This document shows positions 43,568-51,825 of a DNA stretch of 64,000 nt, one piece after another; within the stretch, counting starts at the first letter, position 1; each line of letters opens with the position of its first letter. The notes under the pieces are model-generated. The model ran no database searches, was not told the DNA's origin, and saw only the letters and a list, made by a program, of their open reading frames with translations. This DNA is from Hoeflea sp. 108 (GTDB lineage: Bacteria > Pseudomonadota > Alphaproteobacteria > Rhizobiales > Rhizobiaceae), in the NCBI RefSeq assembly GCF_000372965.1, contig NZ_KB890024.1:4800304-4864303 (forward strand), in the 5' to 3' direction. Position numbers and translations under genes: made by a program.

Positions 43568-44788
43568 TCAGGCCGGCGGCTTGCCGCCGAATGGTACGAC
43601 GTTGGTCTCAACCTGCACCTCGGCAAAACTGCCCGGCGCCACGCGCACGCAATCGCGCCCGTCTTTCTTGGCTTCGTAGAGTGCGGCGTCCGCCCGGCGC
43701 ATCAGCTGGTCGATCACTTCGCCGGCTATCAGTTGGGCGACGCCGAAACTCGCGGTAAAGCGCCGGTTCGACGGCAGCCCGTCAATCGCCAGCGCCGAAA
43801 AGGCGCTGCGAGCACCTTCGGCGAACAGCCGTGCCGCCGCCAGATGCGTGCCCGGCAGAATGATGGCGAATTCCTCGCCGCCGATGCGACCCGCAATGTG
43901 GTGCCCCACCTTGGATTCGTGGATGAAGCGGGCGAAGGCCTCGATGACCCGGTCACCAGAGGCGTGGCCATAGGTGTCGTTGATCGACTTGAAGTGATCG
44001 AGGTCGGAGATGACGAGTGTCACCGGCAGGCCATGGCGCTCAGCCTCGCGCAGCGCGATGCCGGCGCGCCGCTGGAAGCCGCCGCGGTTGAGCAGCCCTG
44101 ACAGCGCATCCGTCTCCGACTTGTGCGTCGCCTCGGCAACGATGTCACGCACCAGGATCACCAGCAGCGTCAGCGCGATGGACAACGCGAAGATCGTGCC
44201 CAACGCCTGCGAGATCATCGCATAGGTGCTCTGCAGATAAAGATGCGGATCCGAACCCGGCCCGCCGACAGCCAGCGCCAGATAGGGCTTGGAGAAGAAC
44301 TGCAGCGCGCTCGCCAGAAGCACGGCGGCGAGGCCGTAGTCGAACTGGCTCAACTTGCCGCGCGAGCGCAGCACGATCGCCGCCCCCACCGCCTGCGCGA
44401 TAGCGTAGGGCGTCTGGTAAGTCATCATCCGAAGCAGCGAATCGCGCGGCAGTGCCTGGGTCGCGTAGACGGCAACCGTCGCCAGCGCCAGGAACAGCAG
44501 CATCGAGCGCCATGGCGCCGCCATCTCGTAGCGGCGCGCCAGCCCGACATTCATGATGATGAGCGTCGCAAGGAAAGCAACGAAATTGGCGGTGGCGATC
44601 GGCCGGGTGTTTTCGAACCACGGGATCGCGAATTCGGTGGCGATGTAGATCAGGCCGGTGAAATAGCACAGCGCAAACCAGCGCGCGGAAACGCGCCTGG
44701 CGTCATAGATCGAGATCGCCATGAACGACGCGGCCAGCAGGCCGGCAACGAACACGTTGATCGCGAGAATGAACTCTGCACCGCTCAT
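43568..44788 (-). CDS. Membrane diguanylate cyclase (GGDEF domain)
   Basis: A 406-residue protein. Seven or so membrane helices fill residues 1-235, followed by a GGDEF domain. The active-site loop is RIGGEEFAIIL, a functional GGEEF variant. DALSGLLNRGGFQRR and SDLDHFKSINDTYGHASGD are the substrate and metal motifs. No RxxD inhibitory site is evident directly upstream of the loop. It would make c-di-GMP in response to an unknown membrane signal. Convergent with the secreted-protein gene. Confidence 0.93.
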   Translation of the reverse strand: MSGAEFILAINVFVAGLLAASFMAISIYDARRVSARWFALCYFTGLIYIATEFAIPWFENTRPIATANFVAFLATLIIMNVGLARRYEMAAPWRSMLLFLALATVAVYATQALPRDSLLRMMTYQTPYAIAQAVGAAIVLRSRGKLSQFDYGLAAVLLASALQFFSKPYLALAVGGPGSDPHLYLQSTYAMISQALGTIFALSIALTLLVILVRDIVAEATHKSETDALSGLLNRGGFQRRAGIALREAERHGLPVTLVISDLDHFKSINDTYGHASGDRVIEAFARFIHESKVGHHIAGRIGGEEFAIILPGTHLAAARLFAEGARSAFSALAIDGLPSNRRFTASFGVAQLIAGEVIDQLMRRADAALYEAKKDGRDCVRVAPGSFAEVQVETNVVPFGGKPPA

Positions 44789-44893
44789 CGTCTGAAGTCG
44801 TCTCCTGGGGACGAACCAAACCATATCAGCGAGAAAAAGACGTTAACGTGACCTGGCTGCGCACGTAACCTTCAAGTCATCCTCAACAAATTG

Positions 44894-44925
44894 AAAAGGC
44901 GGCAGGCTCGCGCCCACCGCCTTTT
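44894..44925 (-). terminator. Rho-independent terminator of leuC
   Basis: A 9-bp stem (AAAAGGCGG/CCGCCTTTT) with a 14-nt loop lies 31 bp past the leuC stop, with a T-rich stretch after it on the minus strand. Confidence 0.7.
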
Positions 44926-44955
44926 GATCGATACGCTAATTTGTTTCCGTTGTGC

Positions 44956-46365
44956 TCAGTTCCAGTCGCGGATGTCGACGAAGTGGCCCGCGATCGCAGC
45001 GGCAGCGGCCATTGCCGGAGACACCAGATGGGTACGGCCCTTGAAGCCCTGACGGCCCTCGAAGTTGCGGTTCGAGGTCGAGGCGCAGCGCTCATGCGGC
45101 TTGAGGCGATCATCATTCATGGCGAGGCACATCGAGCAGCCCGGTTCGCGCCAGTCGAACCCGGCCTCGACGAAGATCTTGTCGAGGCCTTCGGCTTCCG
45201 CCTGCTCCTTCACCAGGCCAGAGCCCGGCACGATCATGGCGTTGACGGTCGAGGCCACCTTCTTGCCCTCGACCACCTTGGCCACAGCGCGCAGATCCTC
45301 GATGCGGCCATTGGTGCACGAGCCGATGAAGACGCGGTCGATGGCAATGTCGGTGATCTTGGTGCCGGCCGACAGGCCCATATAGTCGAGCGCGCGCTTC
45401 TTGGAGTTGCGCTTGTTCTCGTCCTCGATCACCTCTGCATCCGGCACCACGCCGGTGACGGCAACGACATCCTCGGGCGACGAGCCCCAGGTGACGATGG
45501 GCGGCAGCGAGGCTGCGTCGAGCACCACGACCTTGTCGAAATGCGCGCCTTCGTCGGTGTGCAGGGTCTTCCAGTACTCCAGCGCCATGTCCCACGCCTT
45601 GCCCTTCGGCGCGCGCGGCTTGTCCTGGACGTAGGCGTAGGTCTTTTCGTCGGGTGCAATCAGGCCGGCTCGGGCACCGCCTTCGATCGACATGTTGCAG
45701 ATCGTCATGCGGCCTTCCATCGACAGAGCGCGGATCGCTTCGCCGGCGTATTCGATGACGTAGCCGGTGCCCCCGGCAGTGCCGATCTCACCGATGATGG
45801 CAAGCACGATGTCCTTGGCGGTGACGCCATCAGGCAGCTGGCCGTCAACACGCACCAGCATGTTCTTGGCCTTCTTCTGGATCAGCGTCTGGGTGGCCAG
45901 CACGTGCTCGACCTCGGACGTGCCGATGCCGTGCGCCAAGGCACCGAAAGCACCATGCGTCGAGGTATGGCTGTCACCGCAGACGATGGTCATGCCCGGA
46001 AGGGTAAAACCCTGCTCGGGGCCGACGATGTGAACGATACCCTGACGCTTGTCGTTCTCGGAGTAATACTCCACGCCGAAGTCGGCGGCATTCTTGGCCA
46101 GCGCCTCGACCTGGATGCGGCTTTCCTCGTTCTTGATGCCGTTCTTGCGATCCGGCGAAGTCGGCACGTTGTGGTCGACGACTGCGAGCGTCTTTTCGGG
46201 GTGACGGACCTTGCGGTTGGCCATGCGCAGACCTTCGAAGGCCTGCGGGCTGGTCACCTCGTGGACGAGATGGCGGTCGATGTAGAGCAGGCAAGTGCCG
46301 TCGTCCTGGCGGTCGACGATGTGGTCGTCAAAAATCTTGTCGTAGAGGGTACGCGGTGCGCTCAT
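44956..46365 (-). CDS. leuC: 3-isopropylmalate dehydratase large subunit
   Basis: A 469-residue aconitase-family subunit that isomerises 2- to 3-isopropylmalate in leucine synthesis, together with LeuD, which is not in this window. The 4Fe-4S cysteines lie in IGSCTNGRIEDLR and in CSMCLAMN. Early motifs are DHIVDRQDDG, LLYIDRHLVHEVTSPQAF and CGDSHTSTHGAFG. Normal length. Confidence 0.96.
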   Translation of the reverse strand: MSAPRTLYDKIFDDHIVDRQDDGTCLLYIDRHLVHEVTSPQAFEGLRMANRKVRHPEKTLAVVDHNVPTSPDRKNGIKNEESRIQVEALAKNAADFGVEYYSENDKRQGIVHIVGPEQGFTLPGMTIVCGDSHTSTHGAFGALAHGIGTSEVEHVLATQTLIQKKAKNMLVRVDGQLPDGVTAKDIVLAIIGEIGTAGGTGYVIEYAGEAIRALSMEGRMTICNMSIEGGARAGLIAPDEKTYAYVQDKPRAPKGKAWDMALEYWKTLHTDEGAHFDKVVVLDAASLPPIVTWGSSPEDVVAVTGVVPDAEVIEDENKRNSKKRALDYMGLSAGTKITDIAIDRVFIGSCTNGRIEDLRAVAKVVEGKKVASTVNAMIVPGSGLVKEQAEAEGLDKIFVEAGFDWREPGCSMCLAMNDDRLKPHERCASTSNRNFEGRQGFKGRTHLVSPAMAAAAAIAGHFVDIRDWN

Positions 46366-46440
46366 GGCTTTGGATCCGTCGATATGAAACTGGGGAAGGC
46401 AATAGGGCGCGCCAAGGGCCCGTCGGCTCGGCGCAGGCGA

Positions 46441-46593
46441 CTAGATAAGTCGGCTGGTCAGCGCGCCTGAAATCCGGGCAAAGAAACGCGACGGCAGGCG
46501 CTTGTGGTCCTGCAGCACGAAACCCTTGTAGGCCGGATCTCCAAACAGTTCTTCCATAAGCGGCTCAATATCAATCTTTTGACGTCCCGGCAA
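46441..46593 (-). CDS. Probable small protein, 50 aa, upstream of leuC
   Basis: A TTG-started frame with AGGAG seven bases upstream. It encodes LPGRQKIDIEPLMEELFGDP, then a basic stretch KGFVLQDHKRLPSRFFARI and a short hydrophobic tail ending SRLI. An internal ATG at 46557 gives a 38-aa form. It lies between the dehalogenase gene and leuC on the same strand. The amphipathic, charged composition looks like a genuine small protein rather than random sequence. It has no Leu run, so it is not a classic leader peptide. Confidence 0.5.
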   Translation of the reverse strand: MPGRQKIDIEPLMEELFGDPAYKGFVLQDHKRLPSRFFARISGALTSRLI

Positions 46594-46652
46594 TCACAAG
46601 CTCCTGCTGGCCCAAGCGGCGGAGCCGGCCAGCAGGATTCCGGCACGAGCCA

Positions 46653-47546
46653 CTATGCAGTGTGGGCCAGCCCAGCCTTGCGGTTGCGAAGCCCGTGCCG
46701 GTCGGCCCAGCCGGCAATGGCGGCGGCAATCGCCTCCGGCTGGTCCTCGGGCGCTGCGTGCCGGGCCGGGCCGCAATTGCCGATCTCCAGGCTGGCGATG
46801 TTGTCGGCGCACCAGCGGATCATCTCGTCCCCGATCATCAGCGTCTCGGGCGAGCCTTCGAAGGTCAGAAGCAGCTTGGGCACGTCGCCGCTCACGGCCA
46901 GCCAACGGTCATAGGCCTCGATGCGGGCAATCACGTCGGCCGGTTCGCCGTTGATCGGCATGGCGCGCGGCCATTCGAGCAGCGGCCGCCGGCTTTCGCG
47001 CGTCGGATAGGGTCTGCGATAGACGTCGAGATCCTCGTCGCTCAGGTCGTTGAGCACGGTGGCGCGCAGGGCGAACTCGATGAAGAAATTCTCATCCAGC
47101 ACCTTGGTCTCGCCGGTGCCTGCGCCGCGCAGCGTTTCGTAACGCGGCCTGGCGCTGTCGGAAAAGTCGGCCCACGTCATCGGCCGCACGATGGTTTCCA
47201 TCGCCGCAATCCCCAGGGCCCGCCCGGGATGGCGTGCCGCCCAGTCGAAAGCCAGCGCCCCGCCCCAGTCGTGGCCGACAAGCACGACCTCCTCCAGCCC
47301 CATCGCCTCGAACCAAGCGTCGAGATAGCGGGCGTGATCGTCGAATTTGTAGGCAATGTCAGGCTTGCCGGAGCTGCCCATGCCGATCAGGTCGGGCGCA
47401 AGACGGCGCACGCCTTCTCCGATACCGGGAAGCACGTTGCGCCAAAGATGCGACGAGGTCGGGTTGCCGTGCAGGAACACGAACGGAACACCGCTTCCCA
47501 CATCCACATAAGAGATTGTCGAGTCGAGGACATTGATCTCAGGCAT
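46653..47546 (-). CDS. Haloalkane dehalogenase (HLD-II, DhaA-like)
   Basis: A 297-residue alpha/beta-hydrolase. The nucleophile Asp and halide-stabilising Trp lie in GHDWGGALAFDWA. The second halide-binding Asn is in HGNPTSSHLW. The acid Glu lies in METIVRPMTW and the catalytic His in ARHAAPEDQP, the HLD-II arrangement. It would hydrolyse short haloalkanes to alcohols. The natural substrate is unknown. It is divergent from a MarR regulator across a strong inverted repeat. Confidence 0.9.
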   Translation of the reverse strand: MPEINVLDSTISYVDVGSGVPFVFLHGNPTSSHLWRNVLPGIGEGVRRLAPDLIGMGSSGKPDIAYKFDDHARYLDAWFEAMGLEEVVLVGHDWGGALAFDWAARHPGRALGIAAMETIVRPMTWADFSDSARPRYETLRGAGTGETKVLDENFFIEFALRATVLNDLSDEDLDVYRRPYPTRESRRPLLEWPRAMPINGEPADVIARIEAYDRWLAVSGDVPKLLLTFEGSPETLMIGDEMIRWCADNIASLEIGNCGPARHAAPEDQPEAIAAAIAGWADRHGLRNRKAGLAHTA

Positions 47547-47575
47547 CCGCTTTCCTTTCTGACCGCTAAATAGTA

Positions 47576-47609
47576 AGGTACCTGTCTAATATCAATTAGT
47601 CAGGCACCT
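47576..47609. promoter_or_regulatory. Operator: 34-bp inverted repeat between dehalogenase and marR
   Basis: AGGTACCTGTCTAAT, four spacer bases and ATTAGTCAGGCACCT form an inverted repeat with 13 of 15 arm positions paired. It fills most of the 70-bp gap between the divergent starts, an ideal site for a MarR dimer to repress both genes. Confidence 0.75.
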
Positions 47610-47616
47610 GTCCATC

Positions 47617-48093
47617 TTGAAAGAAACGATCCCGGAAAATCCGCCGCTCGGCCTGTTGCTGCGCCTCGTCCACCAGCATTGGACCCAGGCCGTCGACACG
47701 GCCCTCGATGCCGCAGGCTTTGGCGATATTCGCCCGCCGCACGCCAACGTCTTCACCTTCACCCCGCCAGAGGGCATCCAGGTCAGCGAACTCACCAAGC
47801 TCGCCCATGTGCGCAAGCAGACCATGACCCAGGCCGTCGAGGAGCTGGAGAAGCTTGGTTATGTCGAGCGGCGGCCCGACCCCAACGATCGCCGCGGCCG
47901 GCTGGTCTTCCTCACCGAACGCGGTAAGGCGGTGCGCCCGATCGCGTCCGCCACCGGGCGCAAGGTCGACGACCGCTGGGCCGAACTGACCAGCCCGGAG
48001 GAAATGGAAAGGCTGCGCCGGTCGCTGCGGCAGCTGTTCGAAAAGGTTCGCGACGATGCGCCGGCCCGGTCAGGCGGCGAAAGTGACGGCTGA
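47617..48093 (+). CDS. MarR-family transcriptional regulator
   Basis: A 158-residue winged-helix regulator with a TTG start. VSELTKLAHVRKQTMTQAVEELEKLGYVERRPDPNDRRGRLVFLTERG contains the recognition helix and wing of MarR proteins (cited here in short parts: VRKQTMTQAVEELEKLG and DPNDRRGRLVFLT). It is divergent from the haloalkane dehalogenase and probably binds the inverted repeat between them. The inducing ligand is unknown. Confidence 0.88.
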   Translation: MKETIPENPPLGLLLRLVHQHWTQAVDTALDAAGFGDIRPPHANVFTFTPPEGIQVSELTKLAHVRKQTMTQAVEELEKLGYVERRPDPNDRRGRLVFLTERGKAVRPIASATGRKVDDRWAELTSPEEMERLRRSLRQLFEKVRDDAPARSGGESDG

Positions 48094-48675
48094 CTAGCCA
48101 GCCTTGCCCTTGGCCGGATTGCGCACGCCGGGCTTCTCGTCGCGCTTGTCCTCGCTGAGGCCGAACTTGACCTCCAAGCTGTGCAGCAGGCCAAGCACGC
48201 ATAGCGCAAGCAAGGTGACGAAGGCAGCGATCTGCCAGAGGCCGAGCCCGGCGGCGAGACCGATGGCACCGGCCAGCCACATACCGGCTCCCGTCGTCAG
48301 CCCCTGCACCTCGCCACGGCTGAAGAACACCACACCTGCGGCAAGGAAAGCGACGCCTGCGGTGACTGCCTCGACCACGCGGATCGGGTCGACCTTCGCA
48401 CCGTCCTTCAACACCTCGGGCCCGAACATCGGCGCATGCACGATCTCGATCGTCAGCAGTGCGAAGGTGGCCGCGGCCACGCAGACGAGAATATGCGTCC
48501 TCAAACCGGCCGGCCGGTTGCGCCATTCGCGCTCGAAGCCGACGGCCGCGCCGAATGCGGCAGCCAGCAGCATGCGTGCCACGATGACAGGAAATGAAGT
48601 GTAGGTCGGATGGCCGAATTCTTCGACGAGCTGTTCCAATGGCGGCTCCGTTTGGTTCAGCCCCCAACGCGTCAT
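48094..48675 (-). CDS. MgtC/SapB family membrane protein
   Basis: A 193-residue inner-membrane protein starting MTRWGLNQTEPP. The MgtC core AAAFGAAVGFEREWRNRPAGLRTH is followed by GAGMWLAGAIGLAAGLGLW, the typical family helix. About five membrane segments are visible. MgtC proteins affect magnesium and acid tolerance or ATP synthase control. This short branch lacks the MgtC C-terminal domain. The stop codon abuts the marR stop, so the two genes converge. Confidence 0.9.
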   Translation of the reverse strand: MTRWGLNQTEPPLEQLVEEFGHPTYTSFPVIVARMLLAAAFGAAVGFEREWRNRPAGLRTHILVCVAAATFALLTIEIVHAPMFGPEVLKDGAKVDPIRVVEAVTAGVAFLAAGVVFFSRGEVQGLTTGAGMWLAGAIGLAAGLGLWQIAAFVTLLALCVLGLLHSLEVKFGLSEDKRDEKPGVRNPAKGKAG

Positions 48676-48691
48676 CGCAACGCAGGTTCCA

Positions 48692-49108
48692 TCAGAACGG
48701 CTTGACGATAGCCAGTCCGACGATGGCCACAAGCAGCGCTCCGACAAGCCAATGCAGCTTGAGGACCAGCTTTGCCGGCTTGGCCAGCCGCGCGCCCGCC
48801 AGCTGGCGAAGCTGCCCGGCCAGCACGCCGTGCAATGCCGACATCGCCATGACCAGCGCCATCTTGGCGTGCAGCCAGGCATCGCCAAGCAGGCCGGCGC
48901 TGTAGGCGAGGTAGAGCCCCAGCGCCCAGACCGCCAGCATGGCCGGCGTCGCCACCCGGCTGAAGCCGCTCTGCAGGCGCGCCACCTGCTTGCCGTCGAT
49001 ATTGCCGGCCGCCTGCATGCGCGAAAGGGTCAGCGGCACGAAAATCATGCCTGACATCCACGCAACCATCGCCACGACATGCAGCGCCTTGATGATGAGG
49101 TAGCTCAT
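48692..49108 (-). CDS. HemJ/CopD-like membrane protein
   Basis: A 138-residue protein with four membrane helices. The N-terminal segment IKALHVVAMVAWMSGMIFVPL carries the conserved His and Trp of the HemJ/CopD superfamily. The C-terminus HWLVGALLVAIVGLAIVKPF resembles HemJ ends. HemJ is a protoporphyrinogen oxidase, but this branch may be a distinct haem-binding protein. It overlaps the DUF3817 gene by ATGA and starts 17 bp upstream of mgtC. Confidence 0.75.
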   Translation of the reverse strand: MSYLIIKALHVVAMVAWMSGMIFVPLTLSRMQAAGNIDGKQVARLQSGFSRVATPAMLAVWALGLYLAYSAGLLGDAWLHAKMALVMAMSALHGVLAGQLRQLAGARLAKPAKLVLKLHWLVGALLVAIVGLAIVKPF

Positions 49109-49425
49109 TGGCCGGCGGCCGCCCGGGCGGCGAGATAGCGCTCGTTGAGGAAGGTGCCGAAGGGCACGAAACAGGCAAGCCCGGTGCGCAGCATCTCCCG
49201 CACCGTCCAACCACCGCCGGAAAAATTGTCGACGAGAGCCACGACGTAGAACACGAAGGCGACGCCGTGCACCGGCCCGGCGGCGCTGACCACTTGCGGA
49301 TAGCCGGCGAGATGCTTCAGCGGCACCGCGACCAGCACCAGGAACACAAGCGTAGTGCCCTCGACAAGGCCGGCAAGACGCAGGCGGGACAGGGGATCGG
49401 CGAACAGGCGGCTGATTTGTGACAT
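49105..49425 (-). CDS. DUF3817 membrane protein
   Basis: A 106-residue protein with three membrane helices. LRLAGLVEGTTLVFLVLVAVPLK, GPVHGVAFVFYVVAL and the C-terminal FVPFGTFLNERYL match DUF3817 (YdzA-like). Start MSQISRLFADP is preferred to a slightly longer form. It is coupled to the HemJ-like gene by ATGA overlap. Function is unknown. Confidence 0.82.
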   Translation of the reverse strand: MSQISRLFADPLSRLRLAGLVEGTTLVFLVLVAVPLKHLAGYPQVVSAAGPVHGVAFVFYVVALVDNFSGGGWTVREMLRTGLACFVPFGTFLNERYLAARAAAGQ

Positions 49426-49516
49426 GGCCGGAGAGTTGACCGGCAAGCCTGCGCCAGCAATCCGCCATCCGGTCGCAGGGGCCGAATGACGCGCGACATT
49501 TCAGACATCGTTGAAG

Positions 49517-50152
49517 TCAGGCGACCCTGAAGACGAATGCCTGCACCATCACATCCGGTTCGGCCACGGCAAAAGCCCGGAACGGCTGGCTTTCCTCGAC
49601 CGGCAGCCATTTGCCCGCAGCCTCGAGCCCGGCGAATTTTTCACGGAAACCGCCTGTGTCCAGCACGACATCGCGCACTGTGAAGATGACGAAGCCGCCC
49701 GGCCTGGTGATCCGCGTCAGCTCGTCCAGGCTGGACGCCGGTGCATGGCCTGCGGTGAACACGCCGGCCGAGAAGACGGCGGCGAAATGCCCGTCAGCCC
49801 ATGGCAGCGGCCCGCCAAGTGCCGCCCTGGTCAGCGCTCCGTAGCCGCCGCGCGCCCGCGCCAGCTCGAGCATCGCCTCGGAAAGATCGAGCCCTTCGAT
49901 CTCGCCATAGCCGAGTGACCCAAGATACGGCCCCGACAGCCCCGTGCCACAACCGGCGTCGAGCAACGGCCCCTCACCCTTGGGCACATGCCGCGCCACC
50001 CATGCCGAAATCACGAAAGGCAGGCAGTAGCCGAGAGCCGCCGTCTCCGTGTCGTAACCATTGGCCCAGGCCGCATAGGCAGCGGCCAGCTGCGTTTCCG
50101 TCTCTGCCGCATAGACCATGTCGAGCGCGGTCTTGTCGGCCTCGTCGGTCAT
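49517..50152 (-). CDS. Class I SAM-dependent methyltransferase
   Basis: A 211-residue methyltransferase. It starts MTDEADKTALDMVYAAET. Motif I is PLLDAGCGTGLSGPYL and the acidic post-I residue is in EGLDLSEAMLELA, with TRITRPGGFVIFTVRD as the later strand. The N-terminal YAAWANGYDTETAALGY resembles the Williams-Beuren-syndrome-like methyltransferase group. It overlaps the amino-acid permease by ATGA. The acceptor is unknown. Confidence 0.87.
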   Translation of the reverse strand: MTDEADKTALDMVYAAETETQLAAAYAAWANGYDTETAALGYCLPFVISAWVARHVPKGEGPLLDAGCGTGLSGPYLGSLGYGEIEGLDLSEAMLELARARGGYGALTRAALGGPLPWADGHFAAVFSAGVFTAGHAPASSLDELTRITRPGGFVIFTVRDVVLDTGGFREKFAGLEAAGKWLPVEESQPFRAFAVAEPDVMVQAFVFRVA

Positions 50153-50958
50153 GGCTTGAAATCCCTCCGCATCCGCCGCTCCAGCGCCCTCAGGCTGAGC
50201 GACAGCCCGACGGTCAGCAGCAGATAGACATAGGCTACGATGGAATAGGTTTCGAAGAAACGGAACGAGCCCGAGGCATAGACCTTGGCCATCTGCGTGA
50301 TATCGGCGACGCCCAGCACCGAGACCAGCGAAGAATCCTTCACCATGGCGATGAAGTCGTTGCCATAGGGCGGCAAGATGGTTCTGAACGCTTGCGGCCA
50401 GACAATCAGACGGAAGCGCTGGTAGCGCGACAGCCCCAGCGCCTTCGCTGCCTCGATCTGGCCGACGTCGACAGCCTGGATGCCTGCGCGGAAGATTTCG
50501 GCGATGAAGGACGAATAGGCGATCGTCAGCGCGATGATCGCTCGCCACAAAAGCGAGAAGTCGCGCACCTGCATCGGCTCGATCAACCCCGCCGACTGCA
50601 ACGGCAGGGTCACGCAGTTCCACGCCACGACGAATGCCGGTGCGCCGACGAAGGCGATCCAGAACAGCAGCACCAGGATCGGCAGCCCTCTGATAATCTC
50701 GACATAGAAGCGCGAGACCTGGCGCAGCACTTTCGAGTTCGACAGTCCGAGCAAGGCGATGAACAGACCCAGCGCGGAGGCCATGGCAAAGGCGACTATG
50801 GTGACGAAAAGCGTCACCCAAAGCCCTTTGACCAATGTTCCGAGAATCTGGGTGTAGACGTCGCTGATCGCGATCGTCACCGCCGAAGCCACACCGATGA
50901 CCACGGCAGCCACCAGCCACCAAGGAAAATCGTCCTTCTTGACCGGATACTGGCTCAT
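50149..50958 (-). CDS. Polar amino-acid ABC transporter permease
   Basis: A 269-residue HisMQ-family permease. It starts MSQYPVKKDDFPWW and has about six membrane helices. The EAA loop is AAKALGLSRYQRFRLIVWPQAFRTILP, which docks on the ATPase, and YVEIIRGLPILVLLF is the family motif at the first core helix. It likely works with the binding protein at 51826-52623. No ATPase gene is in the window. It overlaps the genes on either side by ATGA. Confidence 0.92.
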   Translation of the reverse strand: MSQYPVKKDDFPWWLVAAVVIGVASAVTIAISDVYTQILGTLVKGLWVTLFVTIVAFAMASALGLFIALLGLSNSKVLRQVSRFYVEIIRGLPILVLLFWIAFVGAPAFVVAWNCVTLPLQSAGLIEPMQVRDFSLLWRAIIALTIAYSSFIAEIFRAGIQAVDVGQIEAAKALGLSRYQRFRLIVWPQAFRTILPPYGNDFIAMVKDSSLVSVLGVADITQMAKVYASGSFRFFETYSIVAYVYLLLTVGLSLSLRALERRMRRDFKP

Positions 50959-51326
50959 GCTGCGCCCTGCCGCGGGCCGGCAAAGGAATGCGGCAGCGTC
51001 TCGAACTGGTCGAGCAGGGCAACCACCCGGCGTCCGCCCGCCGTCAGCGAGTAGACGACGCCGCGCGGGAAGGCAGCGACTGCTCCGCGCTCGACAAGCC
51101 CGCGCCCCAACAGGCCGTCCAGCCGCTCCGACAGCACCTTGGCGGTGATGCCGGGAAGCTGTGCCATCAGGTCGCCGTGCCGCTTCGGGCCGACCGACAG
51201 CTGCCACAAAACCAGCGCGTTCCAGCGATGACCGAGAAAGGACAGCCAGTCCTCGACCGGGCACACCTCTGGCCGCCGTGGCATCGGCGCCTCGCGCTCG
51301 CTGGTCGCGGTCATGTCTGCATTCAT
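50955..51326 (-). CDS. HxlR-family transcriptional regulator
   Basis: A 123-residue winged-helix regulator of the HxlR (MarR-like) family. The family pattern is CPVEDWLSFLGHRWNALVLWQL (Cys plus the GxxW helix), followed by LPGITAKVLSERLDGLLGRGLVER. It is divergent from the SnoaL-like gene, the usual HxlR arrangement. It overlaps the permease by ATGA, which may tie permease expression to it. Confidence 0.87.
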   Translation of the reverse strand: MNADMTATSEREAPMPRRPEVCPVEDWLSFLGHRWNALVLWQLSVGPKRHGDLMAQLPGITAKVLSERLDGLLGRGLVERGAVAAFPRGVVYSLTAGGRRVVALLDQFETLPHSFAGPRQGAA

Positions 51327-51390
51327 TCGGGATACCCGTTTGGATAGTTCTGAAGCGGCATGTTTTCGTCCGCAGCAAAGGAGAAAGCCA

Positions 51391-51780
51391 ATGTCATTGA
51401 AAGTCTACCGGCCAGCCGACATGAACGAAACCTTTGCCGCCATCCGCAACAGCGGCGCTGTCGAGGCTCTGCTGGCGCTTTACGAGGACGATGCCCGGCT
51501 GCTGGTCGATCCTGGCGGCGCCGGCTTTGCCGGCAAAGCCGCAATAGCCGAGGAACTTGAGCGGCTGGTGCGCATGCCCGGCACGATGAGGTCGCAAAAC
51601 ACCTTCTGTGTCGAACATGGCGACCTGGCGCTGCTGCGCGCCGATTTTGCAATCGTCGATGAGGAAGGCACGCCCCTCTATTCCGGCTTCACCGCCGAGA
51701 TCGTCCGCAGGCAGGCAGACGGCACATGGCTCTATGTCGTCGACCACGCCGGTGCCAGCCGCTACGGAGCCGGTGCCTGA
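51391..51780 (+). CDS. SnoaL/ketosteroid-isomerase-like protein
   Basis: A 129-residue NTF2-like protein starting MSLKVYRPADMNETF with AAGGAG upstream. It has RNSGAVEALLALYEDDARLLVDPGG and the closing strand DGTWLYVVDHAGAS typical of the fold. Function is unknown; in HxlR pairs such genes are often target genes. It is divergent from hxlR by 64 bp. Confidence 0.8.
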   Translation: MSLKVYRPADMNETFAAIRNSGAVEALLALYEDDARLLVDPGGAGFAGKAAIAEELERLVRMPGTMRSQNTFCVEHGDLALLRADFAIVDEEGTPLYSGFTAEIVRRQADGTWLYVVDHAGASRYGAGA

Positions 51781-51825
51781 CCGGACGTTTGCCGTCTCCG
51801 CCGCGAAGCGGAGACGGCAGCGCAA

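Noticed and set aside
46441..46593. The 50-aa frame as a leucine attenuator peptide for leuC
   Set aside because: It has no run of Leu codons and no terminator/antiterminator pair before leuC.
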